DNA of 64,000 nt from assembly GCA_021776475.1 (NCBI GenBank), contig JAJFFV010000005.1, positions 124,001 through 188,000 of the forward strand. Direction: 5' to 3'. The stretch is from Parvularculaceae bacterium. GTDB lineage: Bacteria; Pseudomonadota; Alphaproteobacteria; Caulobacterales; Parvularculaceae. Each line of letters begins with the position of its first letter. The first letter of the stretch is position 1. The position numbers and the translations under genes were made by a program. Positions 1 to 9,393 of the stretch are shown here, piece after piece. The notes under the pieces were generated by a model. It saw nothing but the letters and a program-made list of their open reading frames with translations. It was not told the origin of the DNA and did not search any database.

Positions 1-2231
1 AAAGAGATATCATCGTCCGCCCATTGATACTCACCATCCGGATCAAAGCGTATCTTGAACGCTTCGTGATGGTTCAGTGTATCGAGTACGGCCATGCGAA
101 TCACCTGCTTGTCCAGCTCCCCGGCGATTAAGACGGAATCAGACTCGTTGAACGCGCAGGACGCCTCATCTCCCATCTGGCAGGCGAGCCAGACATGGCG
201 CTGCGCGTCCGTCAGCTCAAACTGGCGCCGGAAGGTAACTGTTTTGCCAGCTGGAGTGGCGAGAATTCCGTCTACCTGCATTTCAAATATACTGTCTTTG
301 GCGGCTGCAATAACCGCATCAACATCTTCATCCGTATGCGCGGCTGTCATGTAAGTCGGGAAGCCCTCAAGCAGATGAATGCCGCGATCGCGCATATGAT
401 AGAAAAACAGCGTTGAAAGCTCGTTGTCTTCTTTATTACGTATAAACATCTGCGAGGCAAAATGCGGCACTTCGATTTTGACGCCCTGGTCCTTGAAAAA
501 ATCTGTAAGGGTTGTCGCAAGACGCGTTGCTTTTCGGTTGATCCCGTCTTGCAGCGCCGGACCTGCGTTTTTCAGATAGCTGAGGGAAGCGTGCGCCGCC
601 GCCATCGCGAGCGGGTGCCGGACAAATGTGCCGGCGAAGAAGGTAACGCCGGCGGTCGGTTTACTATTGTCACCATACTGCCACATGCCGCCATCGAATG
701 TGTCCATAAACCTTGCCCGGCCAGCAACGACGCCGATGGGCATGCCGCCGCCAATAATCTTGCCGTAGGTTGCCAGATCGGCTTCAACGCCGAAATACTC
801 CTGCGCGCCACCTGGACAAGTTCGGAAGCCGGTTATCACTTCGTCAAAAATCAGGACAATCTCTTCATCGCTTGTCAGTTTACGAAGCGCCTGCAAAAAC
901 TCTTTTGGTTGCAATTCCGGACAGCGACTTTGTATCGGCTCAACCAGAACCGCAGCGATTTCATCCGCACACGCTTTTATTTCATCGAGTGCGCCCATGT
1001 CACCATAGTCAAGCACCAAGACATTGCTGACGGCATCGAACGGGATACCGGGCGCTAGCGGGTAAGTACGCCTACCCTTGGCGGACTTTGTGCCACGCAC
1101 CAGGACTTCGTCAAAATTGCCGTGATAATCACCGGAAAAGACAACGATTTTGTCACGACCTGTCACCGTACGCGAGATGCGGATCGCCGCTTGCACGGCT
1201 TCGGAGCCTGTATTTACCCAGCTGACCCGATCCATCCCGGTTAATTCACACAACAGCTTAGCTGCCTCTCCTGCGCGCGGCGTTTGCGGTCCAACTTCAT
1301 AACCGTTTTCGAGTTGCCCTTTCAGGGCTTCGGTGACGAACGGCGCATTGTGACCGAAAAAATTCGGTCCAAAACCGTTCAACATATCGATATACTGATT
1401 ACCGTCTGCGTCCCAAAGGTGACAACCGCGCGACCGCTCCACGACGATCGGATAGACCATTTCCTTCCACAACGGATTAAACCCGGCAGCCGTGCGCGGG
1501 TCGGCATGATGCACCCTGTCTGCTTGTGTGCGCTGTTTTGAAATCGCGGTCTTCGCATTGTAGCGCGCAACCAGCCGGTCGATATGGGCCCTTTGGCTCG
1601 GCGTCAGCGTCTCGTTGGTCAACGCCGTCGACTGCGGCGGCCCAAACCCTTTTGGCAGTTGCGGGGTTGGTTTTTCCTCGGACCTTGTTGTTTCTATTGA
1701 TGCGGTGGGCGCATCCGATTTGACGGGACCTGGCGCTACTTTTCCGGCCCGAGCAGCGTTCAGCATCTGCAACTGCTGGGTCATCAAATTGATCTGCTCG
1801 GCAAAGATCCCGGCCAACCCCTCGGCTGAAGTATCTCCTGGTACAATAGGTAATTCGAGCAACGATGGCATCGGAAAGACCGCGGTGTTGGTGCCTGAAG
1901 TTTTGGCACCAGCAACAGGTTTGGCGGTTGGCGCCGGTGCCTCAACCGGTGCTGCTTCTACCGGCAGTTTGGCATCAATATAATCGGACAGGGAGGCGAG
2001 CGTTGGCACTTCATCAAATAACTGGCGGAACAATACCTTGACCTTGAATTCCTTTTGGAACGCGGTCGCGAGCTGCGTCAAAAACAGCGAATCGAAACCA
2101 AGCTCCAGAAAGGTATGCGTCGGGATCAAATCGCTTTCGTCATAACCTGAAAGCTCCGCGGTCATCTGCGTTAACCGGGCCATGATCGACACACGCCGCG
2201 CACTTTCAGTTGTTTTGTTTTCGTCTGTCAC
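1..2231 (-). CDS. ACP–aminotransferase–condensation protein of a PKS/NRPS line (partial)
   Basis: The frame is open from a GTG at 2231 to the left edge, about 743 residues, with the C-terminus missing. Residues 1-85 form an acyl carrier protein with the phosphopantetheine serine in LELGFDSL (Ser48). A Pro/Ala/Thr-rich linker follows. From about residue 230 there is a class III, glutamate-1-semialdehyde-type PLP aminotransferase with the lysine motif TYGKIIGGG (Lys491) and the upstream FDEVITGF motif. From about residue 665 an NRPS condensation domain begins (LTDAQRHVWLACQ, NHHEAFKIRF); its HHxxxDG motif lies outside the window. The same ACP-AMT-C order is known from mycosubtilin/iturin-type synthetases, where the aminotransferase turns an ACP-bound beta-keto acyl chain into a beta-amino acyl chain. 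The GTG is preceded by GAGGGAA and lies 13 bases after the stop of the KS-AT gene, so the two are co-transcribed. The function is inferred from domain order; the product is unknown. Confidence 0.9.
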   Translation of the reverse strand, partial: MTDENKTTESARRVSIMARLTQMTAELSGYDESDLIPTHTFLELGFDSLFLTQLATAFQKEFKVKVLFRQLFDEVPTLASLSDYIDAKLPVEAAPVEAPAPTAKPVAGAKTSGTNTAVFPMPSLLELPIVPGDTSAEGLAGIFAEQINLMTQQLQMLNAARAGKVAPGPVKSDAPTASIETTRSEEKPTPQLPKGFGPPQSTALTNETLTPSQRAHIDRLVARYNAKTAISKQRTQADRVHHADPRTAAGFNPLWKEMVYPIVVERSRGCHLWDADGNQYIDMLNGFGPNFFGHNAPFVTEALKGQLENGYEVGPQTPRAGEAAKLLCELTGMDRVSWVNTGSEAVQAAIRISRTVTGRDKIVVFSGDYHGNFDEVLVRGTKSAKGRRTYPLAPGIPFDAVSNVLVLDYGDMGALDEIKACADEIAAVLVEPIQSRCPELQPKEFLQALRKLTSDEEIVLIFDEVITGFRTCPGGAQEYFGVEADLATYGKIIGGGMPIGVVAGRARFMDTFDGGMWQYGDNSKPTAGVTFFAGTFVRHPLAMAAAHASLSYLKNAGPALQDGINRKATRLATTLTDFFKDQGVKIEVPHFASQMFIRNKEDNELSTLFFYHMRDRGIHLLEGFPTYMTAAHTDEDVDAVIAAAKDSIFEMQVDGILATPAGKTVTFRRQFELTDAQRHVWLACQMGDEASCAFNESDSVLIAGELDKQVIRMAVLDTLNHHEAFKIRFDPDGEYQWADDDIS

Positions 2232-2244
2232 CCGATATTCCCTC

Positions 2245-5118
2245 TTACTGCCCGCGTAGCATTCTCAATTGGTCAGAAATCACATTCAGTTGTTGTTTGA
2301 TCAATTCCTCGACGTCGTCTGGCGAGCCAGAACCCGTATTCTCCGCGCTACCGTTCGCTCGCGCGACGCTGTCTTCTGTTCGGACCGGTGCAACTGCCGG
2401 CGATTGTGTTTTTTTCGGCTCGACCCAAAAACTTTTGCGCTCAAACGGATAGGTCGGCAGCGCTACCCGGCGCGGCGTGCCATCATGCAACGCGTCCCAA
2501 TCAGGCGTTACACCGCTCACCCATAATTTGCCGACAAGGGCCAACAGGTTCTGATAGTCTGACCCGGGATCGCGCACCGGCCCCATCGCTGTGAAGACTG
2601 GCCGTTTCAGCTGCCCTTTCAAAGTCTGCCGGGCGAACGCGCCGAGCGCCTGACCCGGTCCGATTTCGACGAACACTCTATGGGCATCCGCCGTAGCGCC
2701 TGCTTCCAGGGCCTCCTGGAACAGGACAGGCTGCATGATTTGGCGCCCCCAATAGTCAGGCTCTGCATACTCTCCAGAATTGATCGGGCCTCCTGTGACA
2801 GGCGACAGGTTTTCGAACCGGCTTTGGCCCCTTTCAGGCAATTTCGCCACTTCCTCAGCGAACAGCTTTTCCGCTGCAGCCATCATTGGCGAGTGGAATG
2901 CGTGAGAGGTGGCGAGAGGCGTTGTCTTGATTTGCTTGCGCCCGAGGATTTCTGCAAAGGCATCAATATAGTCGGCATCGCCACTAACGACAGTCGCTGT
3001 CGGCGCATTAACAGCGGCAATGGCCAGGGTATCGGGCAAAAGGTCCCGCACTTGGTCTGCCGGCAGTAGAACCGCAAGCATCTTGCCGGCAGGCAGATCG
3101 TGTATCAGGCGCCCACGATTGGTAATCAGATGGGCTGCATCTTCGAGAGAAAATATCCCGGCGTGACAGGCAGCAGCAAACTCACCGACGCTGTGGCCAA
3201 GCACCGATGTCGGAACGACACCCCAGCTTTCAAGCAGGCGCGCGACGGCGATTTCAACCGCAAAGATCGCTGGCTGGGTAAGCCAGGTCTGAGCGAGATC
3301 GGCGACGGCCTTGTTCCGTGGAATAGGGCTGGTATTTTCTGCCCATAGAAGATAGTGACGCAGATCAGTTTCAAAGCCGTCATGGACAAGCAATGCGTCG
3401 GACACATCATCGATGGTTTTCCGGAAGACCGGCTCAAGCTCATAAAGCTCCCGGCCCATACCCGGATATTGCGCGCCTTGGCCCGGGAACATGAAAACCA
3501 GGTCCGGGTTTGAAACGGTGATCTTGCCAGATTGCCCTGCTTGCGGATCAGACCGCAGGCGCTGCACCAGATCACCCGAACCGCTGCCCATCACAAACCG
3601 GCGATGGTCAAAAACACGCCGGCCCTGTTGCAACGTATACGCAACATTGCCGAGTTCGGTTTCACGATTGGTATCAAGATAATCAGTGAGTTGTTCTGCC
3701 TGCGCTTCCAGAGCGCTTTCACTACGGGCAGATAAGGGCAGAATTTGAGTTGGCCGATTACTCCGCACTTCCGGCATCAAGGGGGCTTCCTCGATCACCA
3801 CATGGGCATTGGTTCCGCCGACACCGAATGAACTGATCCCGGCGCGCCGTGGCCATGAATTTTCCGGCCAGTGTTTCAAATCGGTATTCACGTAAAAGGG
3901 TGAGCTCTCGAAACTAATATTGGGATTGGGGGCGGTGAAATGCAGCAATGGCGGCAGCACCTTGTTGTGGAGCGCCAGCGTGGTTTTGATCAACCCGATG
4001 GCGCCCGAGGCGCAATCAAGATGGCCGAGATTGGCTTTGACCGAGCCGATCGCGCAGAACTGATTATCATCTGTACCCGTGCGGTAAGCTTTGGTAAGTC
4101 CGGCGATTTCGATCGGATCACCCAGCGGCGTCGCCGTGCCGTGAGCCTCAACATAGCCGATAGTGCGTGGCTCTATCTGACCCATGCCGAGAGCGAGAGA
4201 AATCACTTCCGCTTGCCCGTCAACACTTGGTGCGGTGTAGCTAACCTTTTGGCCGCCATCATTGTTCATCGCGTAGCCTTTGATCACACCATAAACCGTA
4301 TCATTGTCGGCGATCGCGTCTTCTAGGCGCTTCAGGAGAACCACCGCTGCGCCATTCGAGAACACCGTACCTGCAGCGTGCTGATCGAATGGTCGGCAGC
4401 GTCCATCCGGCGACAACATCCCGCCTTCTTTGTAGAAGTAGCCTTTTTTCTGTGGCAGAACGATGGTGATCCCACCAGCCAGAGCCATGTCGCACTGAAA
4501 GGCGTCAAGGCTCTGGCAGGCCGTCGCAATCGAGACCAGCGATGTCGAACACGCGGTCTGCAATGTCATCGCCGGTCCGCGCAGTCCGAGCTTGAATGCA
4601 ACGCGGGTTGCCAGATAATCCTTGTCGTTGCCCAGTTCAGTTTGCAAGGTCCCGACCTGAATGGACTCGACCAGCTTTGCACGAAACGCTTCATCTGAAC
4701 ACAGATTATAAAGGACATAGGTGTCCATATAGCAGCCGCCATAAACGCCGATGGCACCTTCATAGCGTTCTGAATCGTAGCCAGCGTGCTCAATCGCTTC
4801 GGAACAGATTTCGAGGAAAATGCGATGTTGCGGATCCATCACTTCGGCTTCCTTTGGCAGATAGCCGAAAAAGCGTGCGTCGAACATGTCGATATTTTCA
4901 AGCAGGCCCTTGGCACAGACATAGTCGCCCGCATCAGAGGTGTCTGCACTTTCCGGTATCGGAATTTCCAGTTGTTCCGGTGGAAACCGCGTGATGGTTT
5001 CTTGGCCTTCGGTCAGGTTTTTCCAAAAGGCTGGCACATCGTTTGCGCCTGGAAATCGTCCGGACATGCCAACGATCGCGATGCCTTCTTGCACTGTCTC
5101 GTTATTGTTACCCGTCAT
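2245..5118 (-). CDS. Type I polyketide synthase, KS-AT module without a carrier domain
   Basis: A 957-residue modular PKS protein. The ketosynthase spans about residues 12-440 with active-site Cys190 in TACSTS, His326 in VEAHGTATPLGDP and His366 in NLGHLD. The acyltransferase spans about 540-850 with the nucleophile in GHSVGE (Ser643). The HAFH motif at 739-742 is the signature of malonyl-CoA-specific ATs. No ketoreductase, dehydratase or ACP is present. The C-terminus is a Pro/Val-rich linker followed by a short amphipathic helix that could dock to the next protein. The ACP it needs is at the N-terminus of the downstream protein. The start overlaps the FkbH-ACP stop by four bases (ATGA). It is expected to extend a starter with one malonyl unit and leave a beta-keto group for the aminotransferase. 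Confidence 0.95.
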   Translation of the reverse strand: MTGNNNETVQEGIAIVGMSGRFPGANDVPAFWKNLTEGQETITRFPPEQLEIPIPESADTSDAGDYVCAKGLLENIDMFDARFFGYLPKEAEVMDPQHRIFLEICSEAIEHAGYDSERYEGAIGVYGGCYMDTYVLYNLCSDEAFRAKLVESIQVGTLQTELGNDKDYLATRVAFKLGLRGPAMTLQTACSTSLVSIATACQSLDAFQCDMALAGGITIVLPQKKGYFYKEGGMLSPDGRCRPFDQHAAGTVFSNGAAVVLLKRLEDAIADNDTVYGVIKGYAMNNDGGQKVSYTAPSVDGQAEVISLALGMGQIEPRTIGYVEAHGTATPLGDPIEIAGLTKAYRTGTDDNQFCAIGSVKANLGHLDCASGAIGLIKTTLALHNKVLPPLLHFTAPNPNISFESSPFYVNTDLKHWPENSWPRRAGISSFGVGGTNAHVVIEEAPLMPEVRSNRPTQILPLSARSESALEAQAEQLTDYLDTNRETELGNVAYTLQQGRRVFDHRRFVMGSGSGDLVQRLRSDPQAGQSGKITVSNPDLVFMFPGQGAQYPGMGRELYELEPVFRKTIDDVSDALLVHDGFETDLRHYLLWAENTSPIPRNKAVADLAQTWLTQPAIFAVEIAVARLLESWGVVPTSVLGHSVGEFAAACHAGIFSLEDAAHLITNRGRLIHDLPAGKMLAVLLPADQVRDLLPDTLAIAAVNAPTATVVSGDADYIDAFAEILGRKQIKTTPLATSHAFHSPMMAAAEKLFAEEVAKLPERGQSRFENLSPVTGGPINSGEYAEPDYWGRQIMQPVLFQEALEAGATADAHRVFVEIGPGQALGAFARQTLKGQLKRPVFTAMGPVRDPGSDYQNLLALVGKLWVSGVTPDWDALHDGTPRRVALPTYPFERKSFWVEPKKTQSPAVAPVRTEDSVARANGSAENTGSGSPDDVEELIKQQLNVISDQLRMLRGQ

Positions 5119-7223
5119 GACGCCGCTTCTCGTTGTTGTCGGTGCGCAGCTGCCCGCCGGTCCCGGGCCTGCCGCATCTTTTGCGCACGATTGACAGCAG
5201 AGAACGCAGAATGACCTTGCTGTTGTAGTGAGCCAAGGCTTTTTGCCAGCGAAGCAATCGTGCCATGCTCGAACATTGCCGTGAAGTCGAACTCGATTGA
5301 AAGCCGTTTTTGAACAAGGCTGTGAATCTGAACAAGCTGGATGGATTTTCCCCCTAGGTCAAAAAATGAATCACGACTGCCAATCGGCGTTACACGGAGC
5401 ACTTCTTCCCAGATATTCGCAAGCGCTTTTTCATGGATGGAAGACGGCGCCACATAGCCTGTTGCTAGCTCCGGGCGCTCTTGCACCCTACCACGCATCG
5501 CATCAATGATTGCTTTGGCTGTCGTCAGCTCAAGTGCAATCGACTGATAGGTGAGCCCGGAGCCAAGCTTCCATGGTTCATCACCGATCAGTGGGTTTGG
5601 TTTTTTAAAAACAACTTCCTCGCTGCTCGAGGCTGCCGGTGTGAAGACTGTGCCCATCGCCGTCTCCGCCAGCAGTACCAGCCTTCCTTCTTCCAGCAGA
5701 TTATTTTCAGACGCCGACAGACCCACAAGAAATTGTTTTGCCGGTTGATTGCGAGGCCCTTCATCGTAGACTACCGCAACTTTTCTGAGGCCCGCGTCAA
5801 CCGCAACCTTCCCGAGTTCTGCGATCATTTTATGTTCGATACCGCGCCCCAATGCCCGGCAGCTCAACAGGAAAATATCAGCCACAAGTTTGTCATTTCG
5901 TGACTGCGCGCGCATCGCGCCGACAATACCATAATCACCAAATCGGTCCTTCGCGCTGATAATCCGCAGCGTCGTACCGTCATCACCCAGGTCCTGTTGT
6001 AGCTCTTCAATGGCGACCCGCTCCATACTTGCATTGAACTGGTTTGTCCGTTGGGTCAGTTGCGAAAACCGCTCAAGCTGATCGGTGTCCGGTTGGTCGA
6101 TCGCAACCTCGAGCTCAAGCGTCTTGAAAAATTCAGACAGCGATACAGCATCCCGCCTTGATGCCTCACGTGCTGTCTGATCCTTATACATCTGCGCCCT
6201 TGACTTATCTTCAGCCGTGACACCTTGCTGGTCAAATAGCCATAAATGATCAGTAAACGACCTGAACTGCGCATCGTCCGCGGGAATCTGAACCGTCATG
6301 ACCTCCGGACAACGCGCGCGCATTTCGGCGCATTCAACCATACTGTCATCGAGAAACAACACGCTATCCAGTCCCAGATTCAACTCAGCCGTTACTTCAA
6401 TCAGATTGACCGGTTTGGGAAGCCAGTTGATGCGCCGGGAAACGATGTGCTCTTCGCCGAGCAACATCTCAGGCCTGTTCCGGAACACGGCCAACACATC
6501 TTCTTCCCGGTTTTTACTGAATACGGTAAGAACGCGGCCCTTGTCGGTCTGGTTGATCAGTTTTTTCTGCAGGCATCGATGCCCGTCAGCAATCCGCAGG
6601 CCCTCTTCACCGTCTTCCCCGACAACGCCGGCCCACAGCGTATTGTCACAGTCCAGCGCCAGCACCTTGACCGGTTTTCGCTGCGCGTAATCCCACCAGC
6701 GGAAAATCGACGTGCCAATAGAGGTCATGGCCTCCTGTGTATAAGGAATGTGCCCGGTTCGCTCTGTCAGATGGTCATAGGCTTGTGACACGTTGTAGGA
6801 TGAGAAGCTGACAGCAGCATCGATAACACTGATCGTTGAACTTCCCGACACGGCATTTTTGAAGATCTCGTTCGCCTCGGCAGCATCTGCCTCTCGACTA
6901 TCCTCGGGACACAGCACAATCAGCATCGGCACCTGGCTGTCCATCGACAATACCGCGTCCGTCAGCTCGCGGGCCGCCCGCGCATAGGCCTGCGGCAATG
7001 CAACCGCGAGGTCCTTCCAGCGGACCAGGAGAACATTCGCACCGACCCGGTTGCAGCGCAGATCGCTGTAAGGATCGAGCAACTGCTGATAAACCTGCCC
7101 GTAGGGCGCGATCACGGCTTCAACTGACGCGTTTAATCGCAACGCCCAGAATCCAATCACGTCGTTGATCTGGTCTGCAGTGAAGGTTGCCGATACAACA
7201 ATATGCCGGGGCATCTCTGACAT
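5115..7223 (-). CDS. FkbH-like HAD domain fused to an acyl carrier protein (glyceryl-ACP loading)
   Basis: 702 residues. The HAD-superfamily IIIC/FkbH catalytic motif DCDNTLWAG lies at 191-199 with nucleophile Asp191 and Asp193. A second HAD stretch (VLFLDDSMVECAEMRA) and an FkbH-type acetyltransferase-like region (ISAKDRFGDYGIVGA) follow. The C-terminal 110 residues are a carrier domain with the phosphopantetheine serine in FFDLGGKS (Ser627) and a basic, Arg/Gln-rich tail. FkbH enzymes take glycerate from 1,3-bisphosphoglycerate, release phosphate and load it on an ACP. The usual methoxymalonyl partners (FkbG, I, K) are not seen nearby, so a starter-loading role is more likely than an extender role. 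The start ATG has AGGAAA upstream. It is the first gene of the assembly-line operon, 139 bases downstream of the PPTase gene. Confidence 0.9.
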   Translation of the reverse strand: MSEMPRHIVVSATFTADQINDVIGFWALRLNASVEAVIAPYGQVYQQLLDPYSDLRCNRVGANVLLVRWKDLAVALPQAYARAARELTDAVLSMDSQVPMLIVLCPEDSREADAAEANEIFKNAVSGSSTISVIDAAVSFSSYNVSQAYDHLTERTGHIPYTQEAMTSIGTSIFRWWDYAQRKPVKVLALDCDNTLWAGVVGEDGEEGLRIADGHRCLQKKLINQTDKGRVLTVFSKNREEDVLAVFRNRPEMLLGEEHIVSRRINWLPKPVNLIEVTAELNLGLDSVLFLDDSMVECAEMRARCPEVMTVQIPADDAQFRSFTDHLWLFDQQGVTAEDKSRAQMYKDQTAREASRRDAVSLSEFFKTLELEVAIDQPDTDQLERFSQLTQRTNQFNASMERVAIEELQQDLGDDGTTLRIISAKDRFGDYGIVGAMRAQSRNDKLVADIFLLSCRALGRGIEHKMIAELGKVAVDAGLRKVAVVYDEGPRNQPAKQFLVGLSASENNLLEEGRLVLLAETAMGTVFTPAASSSEEVVFKKPNPLIGDEPWKLGSGLTYQSIALELTTAKAIIDAMRGRVQERPELATGYVAPSSIHEKALANIWEEVLRVTPIGSRDSFFDLGGKSIQLVQIHSLVQKRLSIEFDFTAMFEHGTIASLAKSLGSLQQQGHSAFSAVNRAQKMRQARDRRAAAHRQQREAAS

Positions 7224-7362
7224 TCTGCCGATATTTCCTGCGGGGGGGACCGCCGTTTTGGAACAGGGTAAACGAAGAATTACTATTATCGGTAAGTTTT
7301 TACATTTGAGAGCTTAACCAGGTGTAAAACATCAGGGTTTGCGGCGGTTTATCGAACAGGCT

Positions 7363-8145
7363 TCATGTCCCGTTTTGGCACAGTCGGAGAAAGTTTAGGG
7401 CCGGCATTCGCCCTTCGGTCACCAGCGCTGCGACGGAACCGCTGACCGGTGTAAAAACCCGCACGCTCCAGTCTCGGCTGGCGTTCGTTTGGTCATCGAA
7501 CAGACCGGTCATTATCAACTCTTCTCCTGCCTGCGTCGCCTCAATTTGCCGCGGTGACACCGAGAGCCCTTTGCCAACTGCCTTTAGCGCCGCTTCTTTT
7601 TGGGTCCACAGGCGATAGAATATCCCCAGCCATTGCTCTTGGCCCGCATTTTTGAGAACCGCCCGCTCGGCAGCTGTGAAATTATCAGCTGCAACGAGGT
7701 CCAGCGCCGATTGTTTGGTCATCACTTCAAGATCAATCCCGACCGCGCCACCCCTTCTGACACACAAAAGCCCCGCCGCGCCGCTATTGCTCGCATTGAA
7801 TTCAAGGACCGGCTGGTCCAAGCTAAAAACCAGCGCAGGTTTTTCGGCTCGGTCTTCCCTGTAGGTTATGTCTTGCGGATCGACACCGATATACGCAGCA
7901 AGAATTTTCCGCTGAAGGCCGCGGCGAATAACAAAATGCTGTCGATCTCGATCAAAGTGGAAGTGTTTAGCCCGCGCCTTCTCATTGTCATCTAGCGCCG
8001 AGGTGAACCGGACCAAGTTTTTACCATCTGTGCTGAACCGGAAACACCAGATATGTATGTCCGTGCCAAGTGACCGGGCAGTAGGCGCCAGCCCGTCCTC
8101 GTCGACATCCCTCCAGCGTACCTGATCACCGGCGCCATCATTCAT
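7363..8145 (-). CDS. 4'-phosphopantetheinyl transferase, Sfp/HetI type
   Basis: 260 residues. The two signature blocks of group II phosphopantetheinyl transferases are visible: GGAVGIDLEVM (Mg-binding acidic residues) and FYRLWTQKEAALKAVGKGL. The N-terminal half has the RRGLQRKILAAYIGVDP segment typical of the family. It transfers phosphopantetheine from CoA to carrier-domain serines. Its position directly upstream of the FkbH-ACP gene on the same strand implies that it activates the three carrier proteins of this line. Length and motifs are complete. It lies 97 bases downstream of the hppD stop, so a shared transcript with hppD cannot be excluded. Confidence 0.93.
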   Translation of the reverse strand: MNDGAGDQVRWRDVDEDGLAPTARSLGTDIHIWCFRFSTDGKNLVRFTSALDDNEKARAKHFHFDRDRQHFVIRRGLQRKILAAYIGVDPQDITYREDRAEKPALVFSLDQPVLEFNASNSGAAGLLCVRRGGAVGIDLEVMTKQSALDLVAADNFTAAERAVLKNAGQEQWLGIFYRLWTQKEAALKAVGKGLSVSPRQIEATQAGEELIMTGLFDDQTNASRDWSVRVFTPVSGSVAALVTEGRMPALNFLRLCQNGT

Positions 8146-8242
8146 GGTTCAACAATCCGTACTGAAAACGCAACAAGAGGTTAGCGACATTTCCCGACTG
8201 AGCCAGAATTTGTTGCCCAGCCACGGATCTGTCGGAGGTCGG

Positions 8243-9310
8243 TCAACCTTTTTCAGCCAGAACGCCGCGGTTGATCTGATCAAGTTCAATTGATTCAAAC
8301 AGCGCCTGAAAGTTGCCTTCACCAAAGCCTTCATTACCCTTGCGCTGAATGATCTCGAAGAAAATTGGCCCGATTGCGTCCTGCGTAAAGATCTGCAGCA
8401 GCAGGCCCTGCCCTTCGGTTGGGGCGCCATCTACCAGAATATTTTGCTTGTGCAAGGCCTCGACATCCTCACCGTGGCCCGGCACACGCTCGTCAATCGC
8501 CTCGAAATAAGTGTCCGGCGTTTCCTGAAATGGAATACCGCGCCCGCGCAATCCTTCAACTGTCGAGTAAATATTATCCGTACCCAAAGCGATATGCTGA
8601 ATACCTTCGCCATTGTAGCGCTGTAGGAATTCTTCAATCTGCGATTTCTCGTCCTGACTTTCATTCAGCGGAATCCGTATTTTGCCGCAAGGCGATGTCA
8701 TCGCCTTGGAGACGAGCCCGGTCAGTTTGCCTTCAATATCAAAATAGCGAATTTCACGGAAGTTAAACACATCCTCGTAATAGGCCGCCCATTTGTCCAT
8801 ATTTCCCCGCATGACATTATGGGTCAGGTGGTCAACATAAGTGAGCCCCGCATCATTCTTCGACGGGTCAGCGCCTTCAATCGGCTCAAAATCGACGTCA
8901 TAAATGGAGCGCGCGCCATAACGGTCGACCAGATACACTATAAGGCCACCGATCCCTTCAATCGCCGGAATGTTCAATTCCATCGGGCCGGTAGACGGGG
9001 CGACTTCCTTGGCGCCGCGCTTCACCGCTTCTTTCAGGGCGGCTTGCGCATCCTTCACCCGGAAGGCCATCGCATTGGCACCAGCACCATGAATATTACG
9101 AAAAGATGAAGGCTGCCCGTCCTGCTCGCGGTTCAAAATGAAATTGATATCGCCCTGGCGATAATGCACCACATATTTTGAGCGATGCTTGCCGACCGCA
9201 GTGAACCCCATCTGCTCAAACAACGCCGCCAGCTTATCTGGGTCGGGGCCGGTATATTCCACAAATTCAAAACCATCTGTCCCAATGGGGTTTTCAAACA
9301 AATCTGCCAT
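8243..9310 (-). CDS. hppD: 4-hydroxyphenylpyruvate dioxygenase
   Basis: 355 residues from the ATG at 9310 (MADLFENP), chosen over an in-frame upstream start because GGAAAGGGA precedes it and family members begin here. The Fe(II) facial triad is recognisable: His in YVDHLTHNV, His in GEGIQHIALGT, and Glu in GPIFFEIIQRKG. The C-terminal gating helix GNFQALFESIELDQ is present. It converts 4-hydroxyphenylpyruvate to homogentisate in tyrosine breakdown, and homogentisate is also a plastoquinone/pyomelanin precursor. A MarR-family gene is divergently transcribed 82 bases away and is the likely regulator. No homogentisate dioxygenase or later gene of the pathway lies in the window. Confidence 0.96.
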   Translation of the reverse strand: MADLFENPIGTDGFEFVEYTGPDPDKLAALFEQMGFTAVGKHRSKYVVHYRQGDINFILNREQDGQPSSFRNIHGAGANAMAFRVKDAQAALKEAVKRGAKEVAPSTGPMELNIPAIEGIGGLIVYLVDRYGARSIYDVDFEPIEGADPSKNDAGLTYVDHLTHNVMRGNMDKWAAYYEDVFNFREIRYFDIEGKLTGLVSKAMTSPCGKIRIPLNESQDEKSQIEEFLQRYNGEGIQHIALGTDNIYSTVEGLRGRGIPFQETPDTYFEAIDERVPGHGEDVEALHKQNILVDGAPTEGQGLLLQIFTQDAIGPIFFEIIQRKGNEGFGEGNFQALFESIELDQINRGVLAEKG

Positions 9311-9371
9311 GCCATGTCCCTTTCCAGAATATGAAGTGGTTTCCCGTTTCTTAAGGCTGGACAAAACTAAT

Positions 9372-9393
9372 TTCAAGTGTAATTAAATTTGAA
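9372..9393. promoter_or_regulatory. Candidate MarR operator between hppD and marR
   Basis: TTCAA (9372-9376) and TTGAA (9389-9393) form an inverted repeat with a 12-base AT-rich spacer. It lies in the short divergent region and touches the ATG of the MarR gene. Such a position would let the regulator repress both genes. The half-sites are short, so this is a suggestion only. Confidence 0.35.

Noticed and set aside
462-1058. 198-codon plus-strand open frame at the left edge
   Set aside because: Antisense to the aminotransferase domain of the PKS/NRPS protein, which has clear motifs in its own frame.
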